Positions 1 through 8,040 are shown, numbered from the stretch's first letter. The stretch: 54,031 bases of DNA from an uncultured Sphingomonas sp. (GCA_913776255.1 CAJYLV010000018.1:1-54031), one strand, 5' to 3'. Notes: a model not told the origin generated them from the letters alone. A program made the numbers and translations.

Positions 1-539
1 AGCGTGTTGGCTTCCTTGATCGCCAGCTCTTCCTTGTTGGCGTCGATCACGAACATCACGTCCGGGATGCCGCCCATGTCGCGGATGCCGCCCAGCGACA
101 GCTCGAGCTTGTCGCGCTCGCGGGTCAGCTGCAGCACTTCCTTCTTGGTGAGGCCGGCGGTGTTGCCCGACAGCTGCTCCTCGAGGCTCTTCAGACGCTT
201 GATCGAGTTCGAGATCGTCTTCCAGTTGGTGAGCATCCCGCCCAGCCAGCGGTGGTTGACGAAATGCTGGCCCGCGCGCCGTGCCGCCTCGGCGACCGGC
301 TCCTGCGCCTGGCGCTTGGTGCCGACGAACAGCACCTTGCCGCCCGCCGCGACCGACTGGCTGACGAAGTCGAGCGCACGCGCGAACAGCGGTACGGTCT
401 GCGACAGGTCGATGATGTGGACGCCGTTGCGCTCGCCGAAGATGTAGGGCTTCATCTTCGGGTTCCAGCGGTGGGTCTGGTGGCCGAAGTGCGCGCCGGT
501 TTCGATGAGCTGCTGCATGGAGACGACAGGAGCCGCCAT
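1..539 (-). CDS. rpsB: 30S ribosomal protein S2 (3' end outside window)
   Basis: Small-subunit ribosomal protein S2, which binds the 30S head/body junction together with S1. The first 179 codons are present and the C-terminus runs off the left edge. The N-terminus carries S2 landmarks: an ETGAHFGHQ block, [30 protein letters not shown], and [14 protein letters not shown]. The start is the ATG at 539-537. It is preceded by a good Shine-Dalgarno (GGAAGGA) about 9 nt upstream. A promoter and a structured leader lie upstream (see 561-669). In most bacteria rpsB is followed by tsf; that gene would be outside the window. Confidence 0.97.
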   Translation of the reverse strand, partial: MAAPVVSMQQLIETGAHFGHQTHRWNPKMKPYIFGERNGVHIIDLSQTVPLFARALDFVSQSVAAGGKVLFVGTKRQAQEPVAEAARRAGQHFVNHRWLGGMLTNWKTISNSIKRLKSLEEQLSGNTAGLTKKEVLQLTRERDKLELSLGGIRDMGGIPDVMFVIDANKEELAIKEANT

Positions 540-560
540 GGTGTGTTTTCCTTCCGGTTG

Positions 561-669
561 TGCCTCTGGGGAGCGAGTGACGCGGCCTCGAAGGCCAGCG
601 CACCGGTTGATGATGCTCCCCATGCGGGGTTGAGGCACGCGCCCTACCCGACCCTCGCTTATAATGCAA
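561..669 (-). promoter_or_regulatory. rpsB promoter and structured 5' leader
   Basis: On the minus strand a -35 TTGCAT (669-664), 17-nt spacer and -10 TAGGGC (646-641) predict transcription starting near 634, about 95 nt before rpsB. The leader can fold: its 5' end TGCCTC (637-632, minus strand) pairs with GAGGCA (566-561). This encloses a CCCC/GGGG stem-loop (629-618) and a GGCC/GGCC stem-loop (596-584). S2 represses its own operon through its leader in other bacteria, so this may be the S2-responsive element. That role is inferred. Confidence 0.5.
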
Positions 670-831
670 GTTCCGGTCGGCTGTTGACAAAGGCGAACAT
701 AGCTGGAACAAGGCCACGGAACAGAGCGGGAACTAGTTTGCTAAATGTCCGCTCTGGCATTGATTTAGGAACCACGCCGCTGTGCGGGAATTTACAGCGG
801 GACGGTTCGCACGATGTGCGAGGAGGCGAGC

Positions 832-1074
832 ATGGCGACCTTGATGGCAGTGATGGTGTTCGGCGGTGCGGCGGCGATGGCGCTCTACGCGCTGGCGGCG
901 ACGGTGCTTCCGCAAGCGTCACGGATCGCCGCCGTTCTGCGCGGGCAGCCCGGTGGCGCACGGTTCGAGCCGCTCTCGACGCTGGTGCGCGCGGAGCGGC
1001 GGATCGCGGTCAGGCGCTGGGCGGCAGGCTCGACGATGGCGCCGCTGACGCTGCGCTCGCGCGAAGCCGCTTGA
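832..1074 (+). CDS. small hypothetical membrane protein (80 aa)
   Basis: No family recognised. I chose the ATG at 832 because AGGAGG lies directly upstream (821-826); an in-frame ATG at 814 has no ribosome-binding site. Residues 1-27 are a single hydrophobic Ala/Met/Val-rich segment and the rest is Arg-rich, so this looks like a one-pass inner-membrane or signal-anchored protein with a basic cytoplasmic tail. Its last 65 nt overlap the 3' end of pssA on the other strand, so the two genes converge into each other. The strong Shine-Dalgarno is the main support; coding status is not proven. Confidence 0.55.
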   Translation: MATLMAVMVFGGAAAMALYALAATVLPQASRIAAVLRGQPGGARFEPLSTLVRAERRIAVRRWAAGSTMAPLTLRSREAA

Positions 1075-1822
1075 CCCGCGCATAGCTGGCGACGCTGAAC
1101 GGCAGCGCGAGCAGATAGGCGATACCGGCCGCGGCGGCGGTCTGCCACGGCGCGCTGACCGCCGCGGCCCCCACCGCGACCACGATCGCGATCGCCTCGA
1201 AGCGGATGTTGGGCCGCAGCTTCAGCGATCCGGTCGAGTAGGTGGCGAGGCTCGATACCATCAGCAGCGCGACCATCACCGTCCACGGCGCGATCAGCCG
1301 CGGGTCGCGCAGGATCGGCGCCTCGGTGACGAACCACAGGAACAACGGCAGCAACGCCAGCGCGGCGCCCGCGGGTGCCGGCACGCCGGTGAGAAAACCG
1401 GCCGATTTGTGCGGCTGGTCGTCGGCATCGATATTGGCGTTGAAGCGCGCGAGGCGCAGCGCACAGAAGACCGCCAGCACCAGCGCCGCCATCCAGCCGA
1501 ACCGCGGCAGCGTATGAAGCGACCACAGATACAGGATCAGCGCCGGCGAGACGCCGAACGAGATCGCGTCGGAAAGCGAATCGAGTTCGGCACCGAAGCG
1601 GCTCTCGCCATGCAGCATCCGCGCGACGCGCCCGTCGAGCCCGTCGAGCACCCCGGCAATCAGCACCATCGTCACCGCCAGCTCCCAGTTCGCCGAGATC
1701 GCGAACCGAATTCCGGACAGCCCCGAGCAGAGCGCCAGCGCGGTGACCGCATTCGGCGCGACCGCGCGCAGCGGCAGCCCACCCGGCGGGCGGCGCAGCG
1801 GTCGGCGAAGCGGCGGTCTCAT
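1010..1822 (-). CDS. pssA: CDP-diacylglycerol--serine O-phosphatidyltransferase
   Basis: Makes phosphatidylserine from CDP-diacylglycerol and serine in the inner membrane, the first committed step to phosphatidylethanolamine. The CDP-alcohol phosphatidyltransferase signature DGx2ARx8Gx3Dx3D is intact at D63, G64, A67, R68, G77, D81 and D85. Several hydrophobic helices follow, and the Ser/Ala/Pro-rich C-terminal tail looks dispensable. At 270 aa it has a usual length for the type II (integral membrane) enzyme. It lies 10 bp downstream of psd on the same strand, so substrate maker and user are co-transcribed. No good ribosome-binding site is visible, which suggests translational coupling to psd. 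The 3' end overlaps the convergent small ORF at 832-1074. Confidence 0.95.
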   Translation of the reverse strand: MRPPLRRPLRRPPGGLPLRAVAPNAVTALALCSGLSGIRFAISANWELAVTMVLIAGVLDGLDGRVARMLHGESRFGAELDSLSDAISFGVSPALILYLWSLHTLPRFGWMAALVLAVFCALRLARFNANIDADDQPHKSAGFLTGVPAPAGAALALLPLFLWFVTEAPILRDPRLIAPWTVMVALLMVSSLATYSTGSLKLRPNIRFEAIAIVVAVGAAAVSAPWQTAAAAGIAYLLALPFSVASYARVKRLRASAASAAPSSSLPPSA

Positions 1823-1832
1823 CGCCGCGCGC

Positions 1833-2555
1833 CTATTGCGACTTGCCGGTGATGCGCGGCACGCCGAAGCGCCCCAGCACCGTCTCGCCCGCCACCGCGC
1901 GCTGCCCCAGCGCGACCTGCGGTTCGAACCCCTCCGGCAGATAGACGTCGACGCGGCTGCCGAAGCGGATCAGCCCGACGCGCTGCCCCGCGGCGACGAT
2001 GTCGCCGATCTTGGCGAAGCCGACGATCCGCCGCGCCACCAGCCCGGCGATCTGCGTGAAGCCGACGCGGCGCCCGTCGAACCCCTCGACGACGAAATGC
2101 TGGCGCTCGTTCTCCTCCGACGCCTTGTCGAGATCAGCATTGAGGAACTTGCCCGAGATATAGACGACCTGCCGGATCGTCCCCGCGATCGGCGAGCGGT
2201 TGATGTGGACGTCGAACACCGACATGAACACCGACACGCGCACCATCGGCGCCTCGCCGAGATCGCCGACCAACTCGCGCGGCACCGGCACGCGCTCGAT
2301 CATCGTGATGAGCCCGTCGGCGGGCGAGACGATCAGGTCGTCGCCGATCGGCGTGGTGCGCACCGGATCGCGGAAGAACGCCGCCACCCACAGCGTCAAC
2401 CCCAGGAACGGCCAGAAGAACACCTTGGAGACGATCGTCATCAACAGCGTGATACCGAACGCGATGGCGGTGAATTTCTGCCCCTCGGGGTGGACGGCGG
2501 GGAAGCGCCACTTGACGGTGGTCGTGACGACCGGCGGCTTGTCGAGCGAAGTCAT
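1833..2555 (-). CDS. psd: phosphatidylserine decarboxylase (short form)
   Basis: Converts phosphatidylserine to phosphatidylethanolamine. This is the 240-aa short-type proenzyme, which cleaves itself to create a pyruvoyl cofactor. The cleavage motif is RFGS at residues 197-200, with Ser200 becoming the pyruvoyl group. SPADG (around D80) and DVHINRSP (H117) supply the other conserved residues. A hydrophobic segment at about 28-60 anchors it to the membrane. The start is ATG at 2555. There is no convincing leader: a promoter places the transcription start at the ATG itself (see 2556-2590). It is transcribed with pssA and divergently from isocitrate dehydrogenase. Confidence 0.96.
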   Translation of the reverse strand: MTSLDKPPVVTTTVKWRFPAVHPEGQKFTAIAFGITLLMTIVSKVFFWPFLGLTLWVAAFFRDPVRTTPIGDDLIVSPADGLITMIERVPVPRELVGDLGEAPMVRVSVFMSVFDVHINRSPIAGTIRQVVYISGKFLNADLDKASEENERQHFVVEGFDGRRVGFTQIAGLVARRIVGFAKIGDIVAAGQRVGLIRFGSRVDVYLPEGFEPQVALGQRAVAGETVLGRFGVPRITGKSQ

Positions 2556-2590
2556 CGCTTCGTCCTATCGGGCGAAGCGCGTGGTGACAA
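2556..2590 (-). promoter_or_regulatory. psd promoter, predicted leaderless
   Basis: Minus strand: -35 TTGTCA (2590-2585), 17-nt spacer, -10 TAGGAC (2567-2562), then 6 nt and the psd ATG. Start-site selection about 7 nt after the -10 would put +1 on the A of ATG. A 7-bp dyad (CGCTTCG at 2556-2562, CGAAGCG at 2573-2579) overlaps the -10 and could be an operator instead of an RNA hairpin. Confidence 0.55.
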
Positions 2591-2599
2591 CGCCGTAGG

Positions 2600-2628
2600 T
2601 TGATCCCCGCCCCCCTTCCCCCTATCGC
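2600..2628 (+). promoter_or_regulatory. icd promoter
   Basis: -35 TTGATC (2600-2605), 17-nt C-rich spacer, -10 TATCGC (2623-2628), giving a leader of about 28 nt with an AAGGA ribosome-binding site. Its -35 is only 9 bp from the -35 of the divergent psd promoter, so the two polymerases would compete for the same stretch. Confidence 0.6.
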
Positions 2629-2662
2629 CGCACCAAACCACCCACTCGAAGGACAAGCGAGC

Positions 2663-3883
2663 ATGGCGAAGATCAAGGTAAAGACGCCCGTCGTGGAGAT
2701 CGACGGCGACGAGATGACGCGGATCATCTGGGAATGGATCCGCGAGCGCCTGATCAAGCCGTACCTCGACATCGACCTCGATTATTACGACCTCGGCGTC
2801 CAGGAGCGTGACCGCACCGACGATCAGGTGACGGTCGACAGCGCCAAGGCGATCCAGAAGTATGGCGTCGGCGTGAAGTGCGCGACGATCACCCCCGACG
2901 AGCAGCGCGTCGAGGAGTTCGGCCTCAAGAAGATGTGGCGCTCGCCGAACGGCACGATCCGCAACATCCTCGGCGGCGTGGTCTTCCGCGAGCCGATCGT
3001 GATGAAGAACGTCCCCCGCCTGATCCCGGGCTGGACGCACCCGATCGTCGTCGGCCGTCACGCCTTCGGCGACCAGTACAAGGCCACCGACTTCAAGGTG
3101 CCCGGCAAGGGCAAGCTGACCATGAAGTGGGAAGGCGAGAACGGCGACACGATCGAGCACGAGGTGTTCGACTTCCCCTCGGCCGGCGTCGCGATGGGCA
3201 TGTACAATCTCGACGAGTCGATCCGCGACTTTGCGCGCGCGTCGCTCAACTATGGGCTCGGCCGCAACTGGCCGGTGTACCTGTCGACCAAGAACACGAT
3301 CCTCAAGGCCTATGACGGCCGCTTCAAGGACATCTTCGCCGAGGTGTACGAGAGCGAGTTCGCCGACCAGTTCAAGGCCGCGGGCATCGTCTACGAGCAC
3401 CGCCTGATCGACGACATGGTCGCCTCGGCGCTCAAGTGGAACGGCGAGTTCGTCTGGGCCTGCAAGAATTACGACGGCGACGTTCAGTCGGATCAGGTCG
3501 CGCAGGGCTTCGGCTCGCTGGGGCTGATGACCTCGGTGCTGATGACCCCGGACGGCAAGACGATCGAGGCCGAGGCGGCGCACGGCACCGTCACGCGCCA
3601 CTATCGCCAGCACCAGCAGGGCAAGGCGACCTCGACCAACCCGATCGCGTCGATCTTCGCCTGGACCGGCGGGCTGAAGTACCGCGGGAAGTTCGACGGC
3701 ACGCCCGACGTGACGCGCTTCGCCGAGACGCTGGAGCAGGTGTGCGTCGAGACGGTCGAGAGCGGCGACATGACCAAGGATCTCGCGATCCTGATCGGCC
3801 CGGACCAGCGCTGGATGACCACCGAGCAGTTCTTCGAGGCGGTCCGCGTCAACCTCGAGAAGAAGATGGCCAACTGGGCCTGA
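2663..3883 (+). CDS. icd: NADP-dependent isocitrate dehydrogenase
   Basis: Oxidatively decarboxylates isocitrate to 2-oxoglutarate in the TCA cycle, producing NADPH. The 406-aa protein is of the homodimeric, eukaryote-like IDH type common in alphaproteobacteria, not the E. coli type. Near the N-terminus it reads [14 protein letters not shown]. The dehydrogenase signature NYDGDVQSD...GFGSLG is followed by a LMTSVL block and [13 protein letters not shown]. The longer in-frame start at 2600 falls inside the promoter. The ATG at 2663 has AAGGA upstream and fits the family N-terminus [17 protein letters not shown]. It appears monocistronic, with a GC-rich hairpin after the stop. Confidence 0.97.
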   Translation: MAKIKVKTPVVEIDGDEMTRIIWEWIRERLIKPYLDIDLDYYDLGVQERDRTDDQVTVDSAKAIQKYGVGVKCATITPDEQRVEEFGLKKMWRSPNGTIRNILGGVVFREPIVMKNVPRLIPGWTHPIVVGRHAFGDQYKATDFKVPGKGKLTMKWEGENGDTIEHEVFDFPSAGVAMGMYNLDESIRDFARASLNYGLGRNWPVYLSTKNTILKAYDGRFKDIFAEVYESEFADQFKAAGIVYEHRLIDDMVASALKWNGEFVWACKNYDGDVQSDQVAQGFGSLGLMTSVLMTPDGKTIEAEAAHGTVTRHYRQHQQGKATSTNPIASIFAWTGGLKYRGKFDGTPDVTRFAETLEQVCVETVESGDMTKDLAILIGPDQRWMTTEQFFEAVRVNLEKKMANWA

Positions 3884-3892
3884 CCTGAGCGA

Positions 3893-3925
3893 CCGGGGCG
3901 GCGGACGAACGATCCGACGCCCCGG
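3893..3925 (+). terminator. hairpin downstream of icd
   Basis: Perfect 8-bp stem CCGGGGCG (3893-3900) / CGCCCCGG (3918-3925) with a 17-nt loop, 9 bp after the icd stop. It has no good T-tract, so it is a weak intrinsic terminator or a 3'-end stabiliser. Confidence 0.4.
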
Positions 3926-3976
3926 CCGACCGTTTCCGTCGTCGCCTGCCCATCGCGCGACGTTGGTCGCGCCGCG

Positions 3977-4180
3977 CTACGCCGCGCTGACGCCCTCGGC
4001 GGTGACGCGCCCCTCCGCGCAGATCACCCCTTGCACGCGCACCCGCTTCTGGACGTGGTCCACCGGCACGCGCGGCAGTTCCAGCACATAGCGGCTGCCG
4101 CCATCGGACTGCAGCACGAACGCGCCCTGCTCGCGGACCAACAGGCCGGTTTCGTCGATGGGGGTGCCGATGCTGCTCAT
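3977..4180 (-). CDS. small hypothetical protein, DUF5818-like (67 aa)
   Basis: The protein begins MSSIGTPIDETGLLVREQGA, followed by a stretch predicted to be mostly beta (FVLQSDGGSRYVLELPR, then KRVRVQGVICAEGRV). This layout resembles the small DUF5818 proteins of sphingomonads, which look like OB-fold-type modules of unknown function. I recognise the pattern only loosely. The ATG at 4180 is preferred; a GTG at 4189 would add three residues, and neither has a clear Shine-Dalgarno. It converges with icd and lies downstream of the tRNA on the same strand. Confidence 0.5.
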   Translation of the reverse strand: MSSIGTPIDETGLLVREQGAFVLQSDGGSRYVLELPRVPVDHVQKRVRVQGVICAEGRVTAEGVSAA

Positions 4181-4233
4181 GCGCCGCACATGGCGATGGC
4201 GGCGACCGCGCGCAATGCGGCGCCGCTGCTTGG

Positions 4234-4309
4234 TGGTGGGCCCGGCAGGACTCGAACCCGCAACCTAGCCGTTATGAGCGGCCAGCTCTAACCATTGAGC
4301 TACAGGCCC
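4234..4309 (-). tRNA. tRNA-Ile2 (CAU anticodon, expected lysidine-modified)
   Basis: A full cloverleaf folds on the minus strand: acceptor GGGCCTG/CGGGCCC, D-arm GCTC...GAGC, anticodon stem GGCCG/CGGCT with loop CTCATAA (anticodon CAT at 4276-4274), T-arm GCGGG/CCTGC with loop TTCGAGT, discriminator A and encoded CCA. A CAU anticodon may be Met or Ile2. I favour Ile2, the tRNA whose C34 is changed to lysidine by TilS to read AUA. The acceptor stem matches the alphaproteobacterial tRNA-Ile(GAU) pattern, C4-G69 and C5-G68 (recognised by TilS in E. coli) are present, and the D-loop is the short AATGGTTA type. Elongator tRNA-Met is the alternative. Confidence 0.93.
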
Positions 4310-4323
4310 CGACACCGCGCCGC

Positions 4324-4353
4324 CCCGTAGCGCTGCTGCGCGCCCGCTGGCAA
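4324..4353 (-). promoter_or_regulatory. tRNA promoter
   Basis: Minus strand: -35 TTGCCA (4353-4348), 18-nt spacer, -10 TACGGG (4329-4324), placed to start transcription a few bases before the tRNA. Confidence 0.4.
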
Positions 4354-4357
4354 GCGT

Positions 4358-5938
4358 CTACGTCGCCCCGCCGCTCGCATGGCCGGCGGCGCCGTCCTCG
4401 GCCGCGGGTAGCAGCAAGGTGAACAGGCCCGGCGCGATCACGAAGCGCCCACCCAGTTCGGCCGCAAGATTGCGCACCAGCCGGAACGCAAAGCCGACGC
4501 CGAGCAGTGGCGCGCCCTCGTCGCGGACCGCTTCCTCGTCGTCGAGCGCATACAGCGCCGCCTCGTCGCGCTGCGCGAACGCCGCGGGCGGGACCAGTGC
4601 GAGCGCCAGCGTCCCGACCCCGCCGACCAGCGCCATCGTCAATCGCTCGCCCGGCGCGGCCGCCGACAGCGCCGTCGAGAGCAGCCGCGCGATCAGGCGC
4701 TCCGCATCGTGGGGATCGACCGACCAGGTCGCGTCGCGCTCCGCCGGCAGCGCCAGTTCCGCACCGCGCAGCGCCGCCAGCGGGGCGAGGTCGTCCGCGA
4801 TCCGCTGCAACAGCGCGAACGCCGGCGTCGTCCCGTCGCGTCGCTCGAGCGCATGGCCGTCGATCCGCGCCGCGAGGTCGAGATCCTCGATCGCGCCGAT
4901 CAGCTCGCCGACGCGACGGCGGATGTCGCCGGCGCGGTCGCGATAATCCGGTGCGACCGGCCCCAGCAGTTGCTGCTCGATCAATTCCGAGAACCCGGCG
5001 ATCGCGTTGGTCGGGGTGCGCAGCTCGTGCACCAGCCGGCGCAATCCTTCCGCCCCGGCCGCCCGGTCGCGCTCGATGGCGCGTTCGGCGCGTTCGTCGG
5101 CACGGGGGCGGCGTGCCTGTCCGCGCATTCCGACGAACGCGCCGGTCGCCTGGTCGAACATCGGCACGCCGGCGATCCGCCATTCGCCCGCAATCGCCGA
5201 TTCGCCCGGGACGCGCAACCGCGCGCCGGAAAAGGGCGCGCGCTTGCGGAACGCGCCCGAGGCGACCCCGTCCACCGCCGCGCCTGCCCAGACCCCGGCG
5301 CGCGGATCGAGCGTCAGCCCGATCACCGCGCCGCGCGGCGCGGCGTCCAGCCAGCGGATGACCCCGCCGGCATCGGTTTCGAACTGGAAGCCGGCAAGCG
5401 GCCGGAGCGGCTCGCCACCCTTGCGTTGATGCGCCGCAATCCGCTCGACCAGCTCGGCGATATCGAAGCGCGCATCGCTGCCGTCGCGCGACGCGGGCGC
5501 GGCGGCCGGCGAATAGCCGAGCCGGAAGTCGCTTCCACCGAAGCTCTCCAGCGCCCGCTCGACCGACGGCGGCAGGTCGCGGCGTTGCCGCACCACGTTG
5601 CGCCCGACCGGGCCGAGCCGCGGGAGCAGTGCTTCCCAGTCCGGTGCGTCGAGCCGCACGGCGCGCAACGTCGCCGCCGCCACCTCCGCGGTATCGGTCG
5701 CGAACACCAGCACCAGCGGCAACGGCGCATCGACCAGCGCGAGCCCGCGCGCGCAGGCCACCCGCACCGCTTCCGGCACCCGGTCGCGCAGCTGCACCAG
5801 CCGCGACAGCAGCGTGTCGTCGGCGGGCGCCCGCCCGCGCGCGATCAGGTCGACGAGCTGGCGATAGGTCGCGCGCGCGCCCAGCGCCGATCGCGCTTCG
5901 GCGGCGAGGACGGTTTTCAGGCTGTCGTTGAAGCGCAC
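4358..5938 (-). CDS. degenerate histidine-kinase-like protein
   Basis: 526 aa without transmembrane segments, so cytoplasmic. Residues 1-140 form an Arg/Ala-rich helical region. Residues 180-275 look like a PAS-type sensor (GFQFETDAGGVIRWLD...). Residues 298-320 are a good HisKA H-box with His304 in LVHELRTPTNAIAGF. The catalytic domain is abnormal. Where the N-box should supply Asn (NLLxNA) it reads IARLLSTAL, no DxGxG G1 box is present, and only a G2-like GAPLLGVGF...ELGG remains. It therefore probably cannot bind ATP in the normal way, though it may still dimerise or accept phosphate on His304. The start is GTG at 5938 with AGAGG upstream. It is divergent from the Lrp gene, and no response regulator is adjacent. 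Confidence 0.75.
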   Translation of the reverse strand: MRFNDSLKTVLAAEARSALGARATYRQLVDLIARGRAPADDTLLSRLVQLRDRVPEAVRVACARGLALVDAPLPLVLVFATDTAEVAAATLRAVRLDAPDWEALLPRLGPVGRNVVRQRRDLPPSVERALESFGGSDFRLGYSPAAAPASRDGSDARFDIAELVERIAAHQRKGGEPLRPLAGFQFETDAGGVIRWLDAAPRGAVIGLTLDPRAGVWAGAAVDGVASGAFRKRAPFSGARLRVPGESAIAGEWRIAGVPMFDQATGAFVGMRGQARRPRADERAERAIERDRAAGAEGLRRLVHELRTPTNAIAGFSELIEQQLLGPVAPDYRDRAGDIRRRVGELIGAIEDLDLAARIDGHALERRDGTTPAFALLQRIADDLAPLAALRGAELALPAERDATWSVDPHDAERLIARLLSTALSAAAPGERLTMALVGGVGTLALALVPPAAFAQRDEAALYALDDEEAVRDEGAPLLGVGFAFRLVRNLAAELGGRFVIAPGLFTLLLPAAEDGAAGHASGGAT

Positions 5939-6057
5939 GAAACGATCGACCTCTTGGCTCTCACGGGTTCATCCCGCCGCCGTACCTAGGGACGTGGCCG
6001 GTTCGGAGCCATTGCGGAGTTTTCCGGACCATCCCGGATTGAGGCAGCTTTGGACAA

Positions 6058-6085
6058 TTGCGTTTCGGCGCAACAATCCTATAGC
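6058..6085 (+). promoter_or_regulatory. Lrp/AsnC gene promoter with overlapping dyad
   Basis: -35 TTGCGT (6058-6063), 16-nt spacer, -10 TATAGC (6080-6085). The -35 lies inside a perfect dyad, TTGCG-tttcgg-CGCAA (6058-6073), of the size bound by Lrp/AsnC proteins. Autoregulation by the downstream regulator is a reasonable inference. Confidence 0.5.
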
Positions 6086-6133
6086 CACCTGTATGGATGC
6101 TATCGCGAAAATGCGTGGCCAACTGAGTGAGAT

Positions 6134-6598
6134 ATGATGACCCTGGACCGGATCGACCGCGAAATCCTGGCGCTGCTGCAGGAGGACGGCCGGATGACCA
6201 ACGTCGAGCTGGCCGACCGGGTGGGGCTGACCGCGCCGCCGTGTCTGCGCCGCGTCCGCGCGCTCGAACAGGCCGGGGTGATTCGCGGCTATCACGCCGA
6301 ATGCGACGCGACCAAGCTGGGCTTTCCGATCACCGTCTTCGCGATGGTCAGCCTGCGCAGCCAGGCCGAGCCCGACCTCGCCGCCTTCGAGGCGCATGTC
6401 GCCGCTATCCCGGAAGTGCGCGAATGCCATATGCTCAACGGCGAGATCGACTTCATCCTGAAGATCGTCGCGCAGGATCTGGAGAGCTTCCAGCGCATCC
6501 TCACCACCAAGCTGACCTCGGCGCCCAACGTCACCAGCGTCAAGTCGTCGCTGACGATCCGCACCTTCAAGGCGCAGACGGGCGTCCCGATCAGCTGA
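6134..6598 (+). CDS. Lrp/AsnC family transcriptional regulator
   Basis: 154-aa feast/famine regulator. An N-terminal winged helix-turn-helix (LDRIDREILALLQEDGR, then MTNVELADRVGLTAPPCLRRVRALEQAGVI) is followed by a RAM ligand-binding and oligomerisation domain (about 65-150, with GEIDFILKIV and LTTKLTSAPNV). Proteins of this family usually sense an amino acid and form octamers that wrap DNA. The target is unknown. It is divergent from the kinase-like gene and carries its own candidate operator. The start is one of the two tandem ATGs at 6134/6137. A terminator follows 10 bp after the stop. Confidence 0.93.
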   Translation: MMTLDRIDREILALLQEDGRMTNVELADRVGLTAPPCLRRVRALEQAGVIRGYHAECDATKLGFPITVFAMVSLRSQAEPDLAAFEAHVAAIPEVRECHMLNGEIDFILKIVAQDLESFQRILTTKLTSAPNVTSVKSSLTIRTFKAQTGVPIS

Positions 6599-6604
6599 GC
6601 AACG

Positions 6605-6637
6605 AAAAAGGGGCGACCCGCGGGCCGCCCCTTTCAG
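6605..6637. terminator. bidirectional terminator between convergent genes
   Basis: Perfect 9-bp stem AAAGGGGCG (6607-6615) / CGCCCCTTT (6626-6634) around a 10-nt loop, between the stops of the Lrp gene (+) and the TPR-like gene (-). The minus-strand transcript gets a five-U tail, so termination should be stronger in that direction. Confidence 0.75.
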
Positions 6638-6658
6638 ATCGTCCGGAGACCGAACCGC

Positions 6659-7927
6659 TTACGCGACCGGCGGATGGTCGAGGAAGTCGATCCACCATCC
6701 GGCGATGTCGGCCCGCGGCGAGCCGGTCACCGCCTGGAACGCGGTCTTCGCCCCGGCCTTGTCGCCCGAGTTCGCCAGCGCGATGCCCAGACGGGTGTTC
6801 ACGACATTGGCGTCGACGCCACCCTTCTGGAGCGCGGCGCGGTACAGCGTGATCGCCTTCGGATATTCGCCGGTGCCGAGATAGGCGTCGGCGGTGCTGG
6901 CGGCCAGCTTGCCGTCCGCCGCCTTCATCGCGCGCGCCTCGACCGCGGCCATCGAGCCCTCGTTCGAGATCGACTTGTTCGCCGCCGCCAGCAGGCTGCC
7001 GGCATCGGGGCTGCTCGCCGGGATCTTGCCCGCGGCCTTGCCCTCGGTCAGCACCGCCTTCGACTCCCACGGCAGGCCCTGATCGAAGGTCCACTGCGCG
7101 TAGATCTCGTAATCATACTGGTCCGCCAGCGCCTTGCCCGCGCGCAACAGGCGGTACAGGTCGACCTTCTGCCCCTTGTCCAGGGTGGCGATCGACTGCG
7201 GTTGGATGCCCCAGACCACCAGCATGTCGCGCCAGTTCTTCGCGGTCGGATAGGCGGTCAGGTAGCGACGCATCCAGGCGCGGGTTTCGGCCGGATTTTT
7301 CGCCTGGTTGTTGCGCGCGATCGCGTAGCGGAAGATGTCCTCCGACGGCTTCTGCCCCGCGGCCATCTGCTCGTCGACCATCTTGGCCAGCGCCGCCGAG
7401 CCACCGGCGACATCGCCCGAGTCCATCTTCAGCTTGACGAGCTGAAGCGGCAGGTTGGGATCGTTGTAGCCGAGCTGCTGCGCCTGCTCGAAGAAGCGCA
7501 TCGCGCCCGCCGCGTCCTTGGCATTCGCCTGGATCACGCCGCGCTGATACGCATATTTCGCCTTGTCGGCCTGCGCGGTGCGCGGACTGGCGATCAGCGC
7601 GTCGAGCGGAGCGGCGAGCTTTGCGTTGTCGGGGCCGCCCGGCTGGATCACCTCCAGGTTGAGGCGCAGCGCGGCGGCGATATACTTCTCGTCGTCGGTC
7701 TTGGCGGCCGCCTCGACCGCGGCGACCAGCGGCGCGGCGGTGGCCGCGTCCTTGGCGGCGAGCGCGGTCTGCGCCTGCGCGGCGGGGCCACGGACCTCGT
7801 TGCTGAGCTTGAGCTGATCGCCCTTCTGCTCTTCCTTCTTCTTCTGTGCCACCGCCGGCTGCGACAGCGCGACCGTCGCACCACCAGCCAGAAGCACAGC
7901 CATCACGGCGTTCGAAAGGGTCTTCAT
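6659..7927 (-). CDS. secreted tetratricopeptide-like protein
   Basis: 422 aa with a clear signal peptide (MKTLSNAVMAVLLAGGATVALSQ, likely cleaved after AVA near residue 27), then a charged Lys/Glu stretch and an all-helical Ala-rich body. Helix pairs such as AYQRGVIQANAKDAAGAMRFF and AYLGTGEYPKAITLYRAAL have TPR spacing, so it is probably a periplasmic TPR/SEL1-like scaffold. The ligand is unknown. The ATG at 7927 is chosen because GGAGAG precedes it and the signal peptide begins there; the frame stays open to 8251 but that extension runs through the promoter. It is monocistronic. Confidence 0.8.
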   Translation of the reverse strand: MKTLSNAVMAVLLAGGATVALSQPAVAQKKKEEQKGDQLKLSNEVRGPAAQAQTALAAKDAATAAPLVAAVEAAAKTDDEKYIAAALRLNLEVIQPGGPDNAKLAAPLDALIASPRTAQADKAKYAYQRGVIQANAKDAAGAMRFFEQAQQLGYNDPNLPLQLVKLKMDSGDVAGGSAALAKMVDEQMAAGQKPSEDIFRYAIARNNQAKNPAETRAWMRRYLTAYPTAKNWRDMLVVWGIQPQSIATLDKGQKVDLYRLLRAGKALADQYDYEIYAQWTFDQGLPWESKAVLTEGKAAGKIPASSPDAGSLLAAANKSISNEGSMAAVEARAMKAADGKLAASTADAYLGTGEYPKAITLYRAALQKGGVDANVVNTRLGIALANSGDKAGAKTAFQAVTGSPRADIAGWWIDFLDHPPVA

Positions 7928-7970
7928 CGACACGTCTCTCCAGATTTCGCGGGCGTAACGCTCGGTCGCT

Positions 7971-7999
7971 GCTCTAGTGCCCACCGCGCGCCTGTACAA
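7971..7999 (-). promoter_or_regulatory. promoter of the secreted TPR-like gene
   Basis: Minus strand: -35 TTGTAC (7999-7994), 17-nt spacer, -10 TAGAGC (7976-7971). The predicted leader is about 37 nt and contains GGAGAG. Confidence 0.55.
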
Positions 8000-8040
8000 G
8001 GAATGTACCGTTGCAATGCGTTGCCGCCGCTGAACCGCGA

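Noticed and set aside
660..665. Perfect TATAAT on the plus strand
   Set aside because: No -35 at a usable distance and no plus-strand gene close by. The region is better explained as the spacer of the minus-strand rpsB promoter.
252..1085. Plus-strand open frame of 277 codons over rpsB and the intergenic region
   Set aside because: It runs antisense through rpsB and its leader, has no ribosome-binding site and a composition typical of a shadow frame.
4274..4276. Calling the tRNA elongator tRNA-Met from its CAT anticodon
   Set aside because: The acceptor stem matches tRNA-Ile and carries C4-G69 and C5-G68, so Ile2 is more likely; Met is kept as the alternative.
5928..6137. 69-codon ORF upstream of the first Lrp gene
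   Set aside because: It overlaps the 5' end of the kinase-like gene and the Lrp promoter and operator; no Shine-Dalgarno and no recognisable domain.
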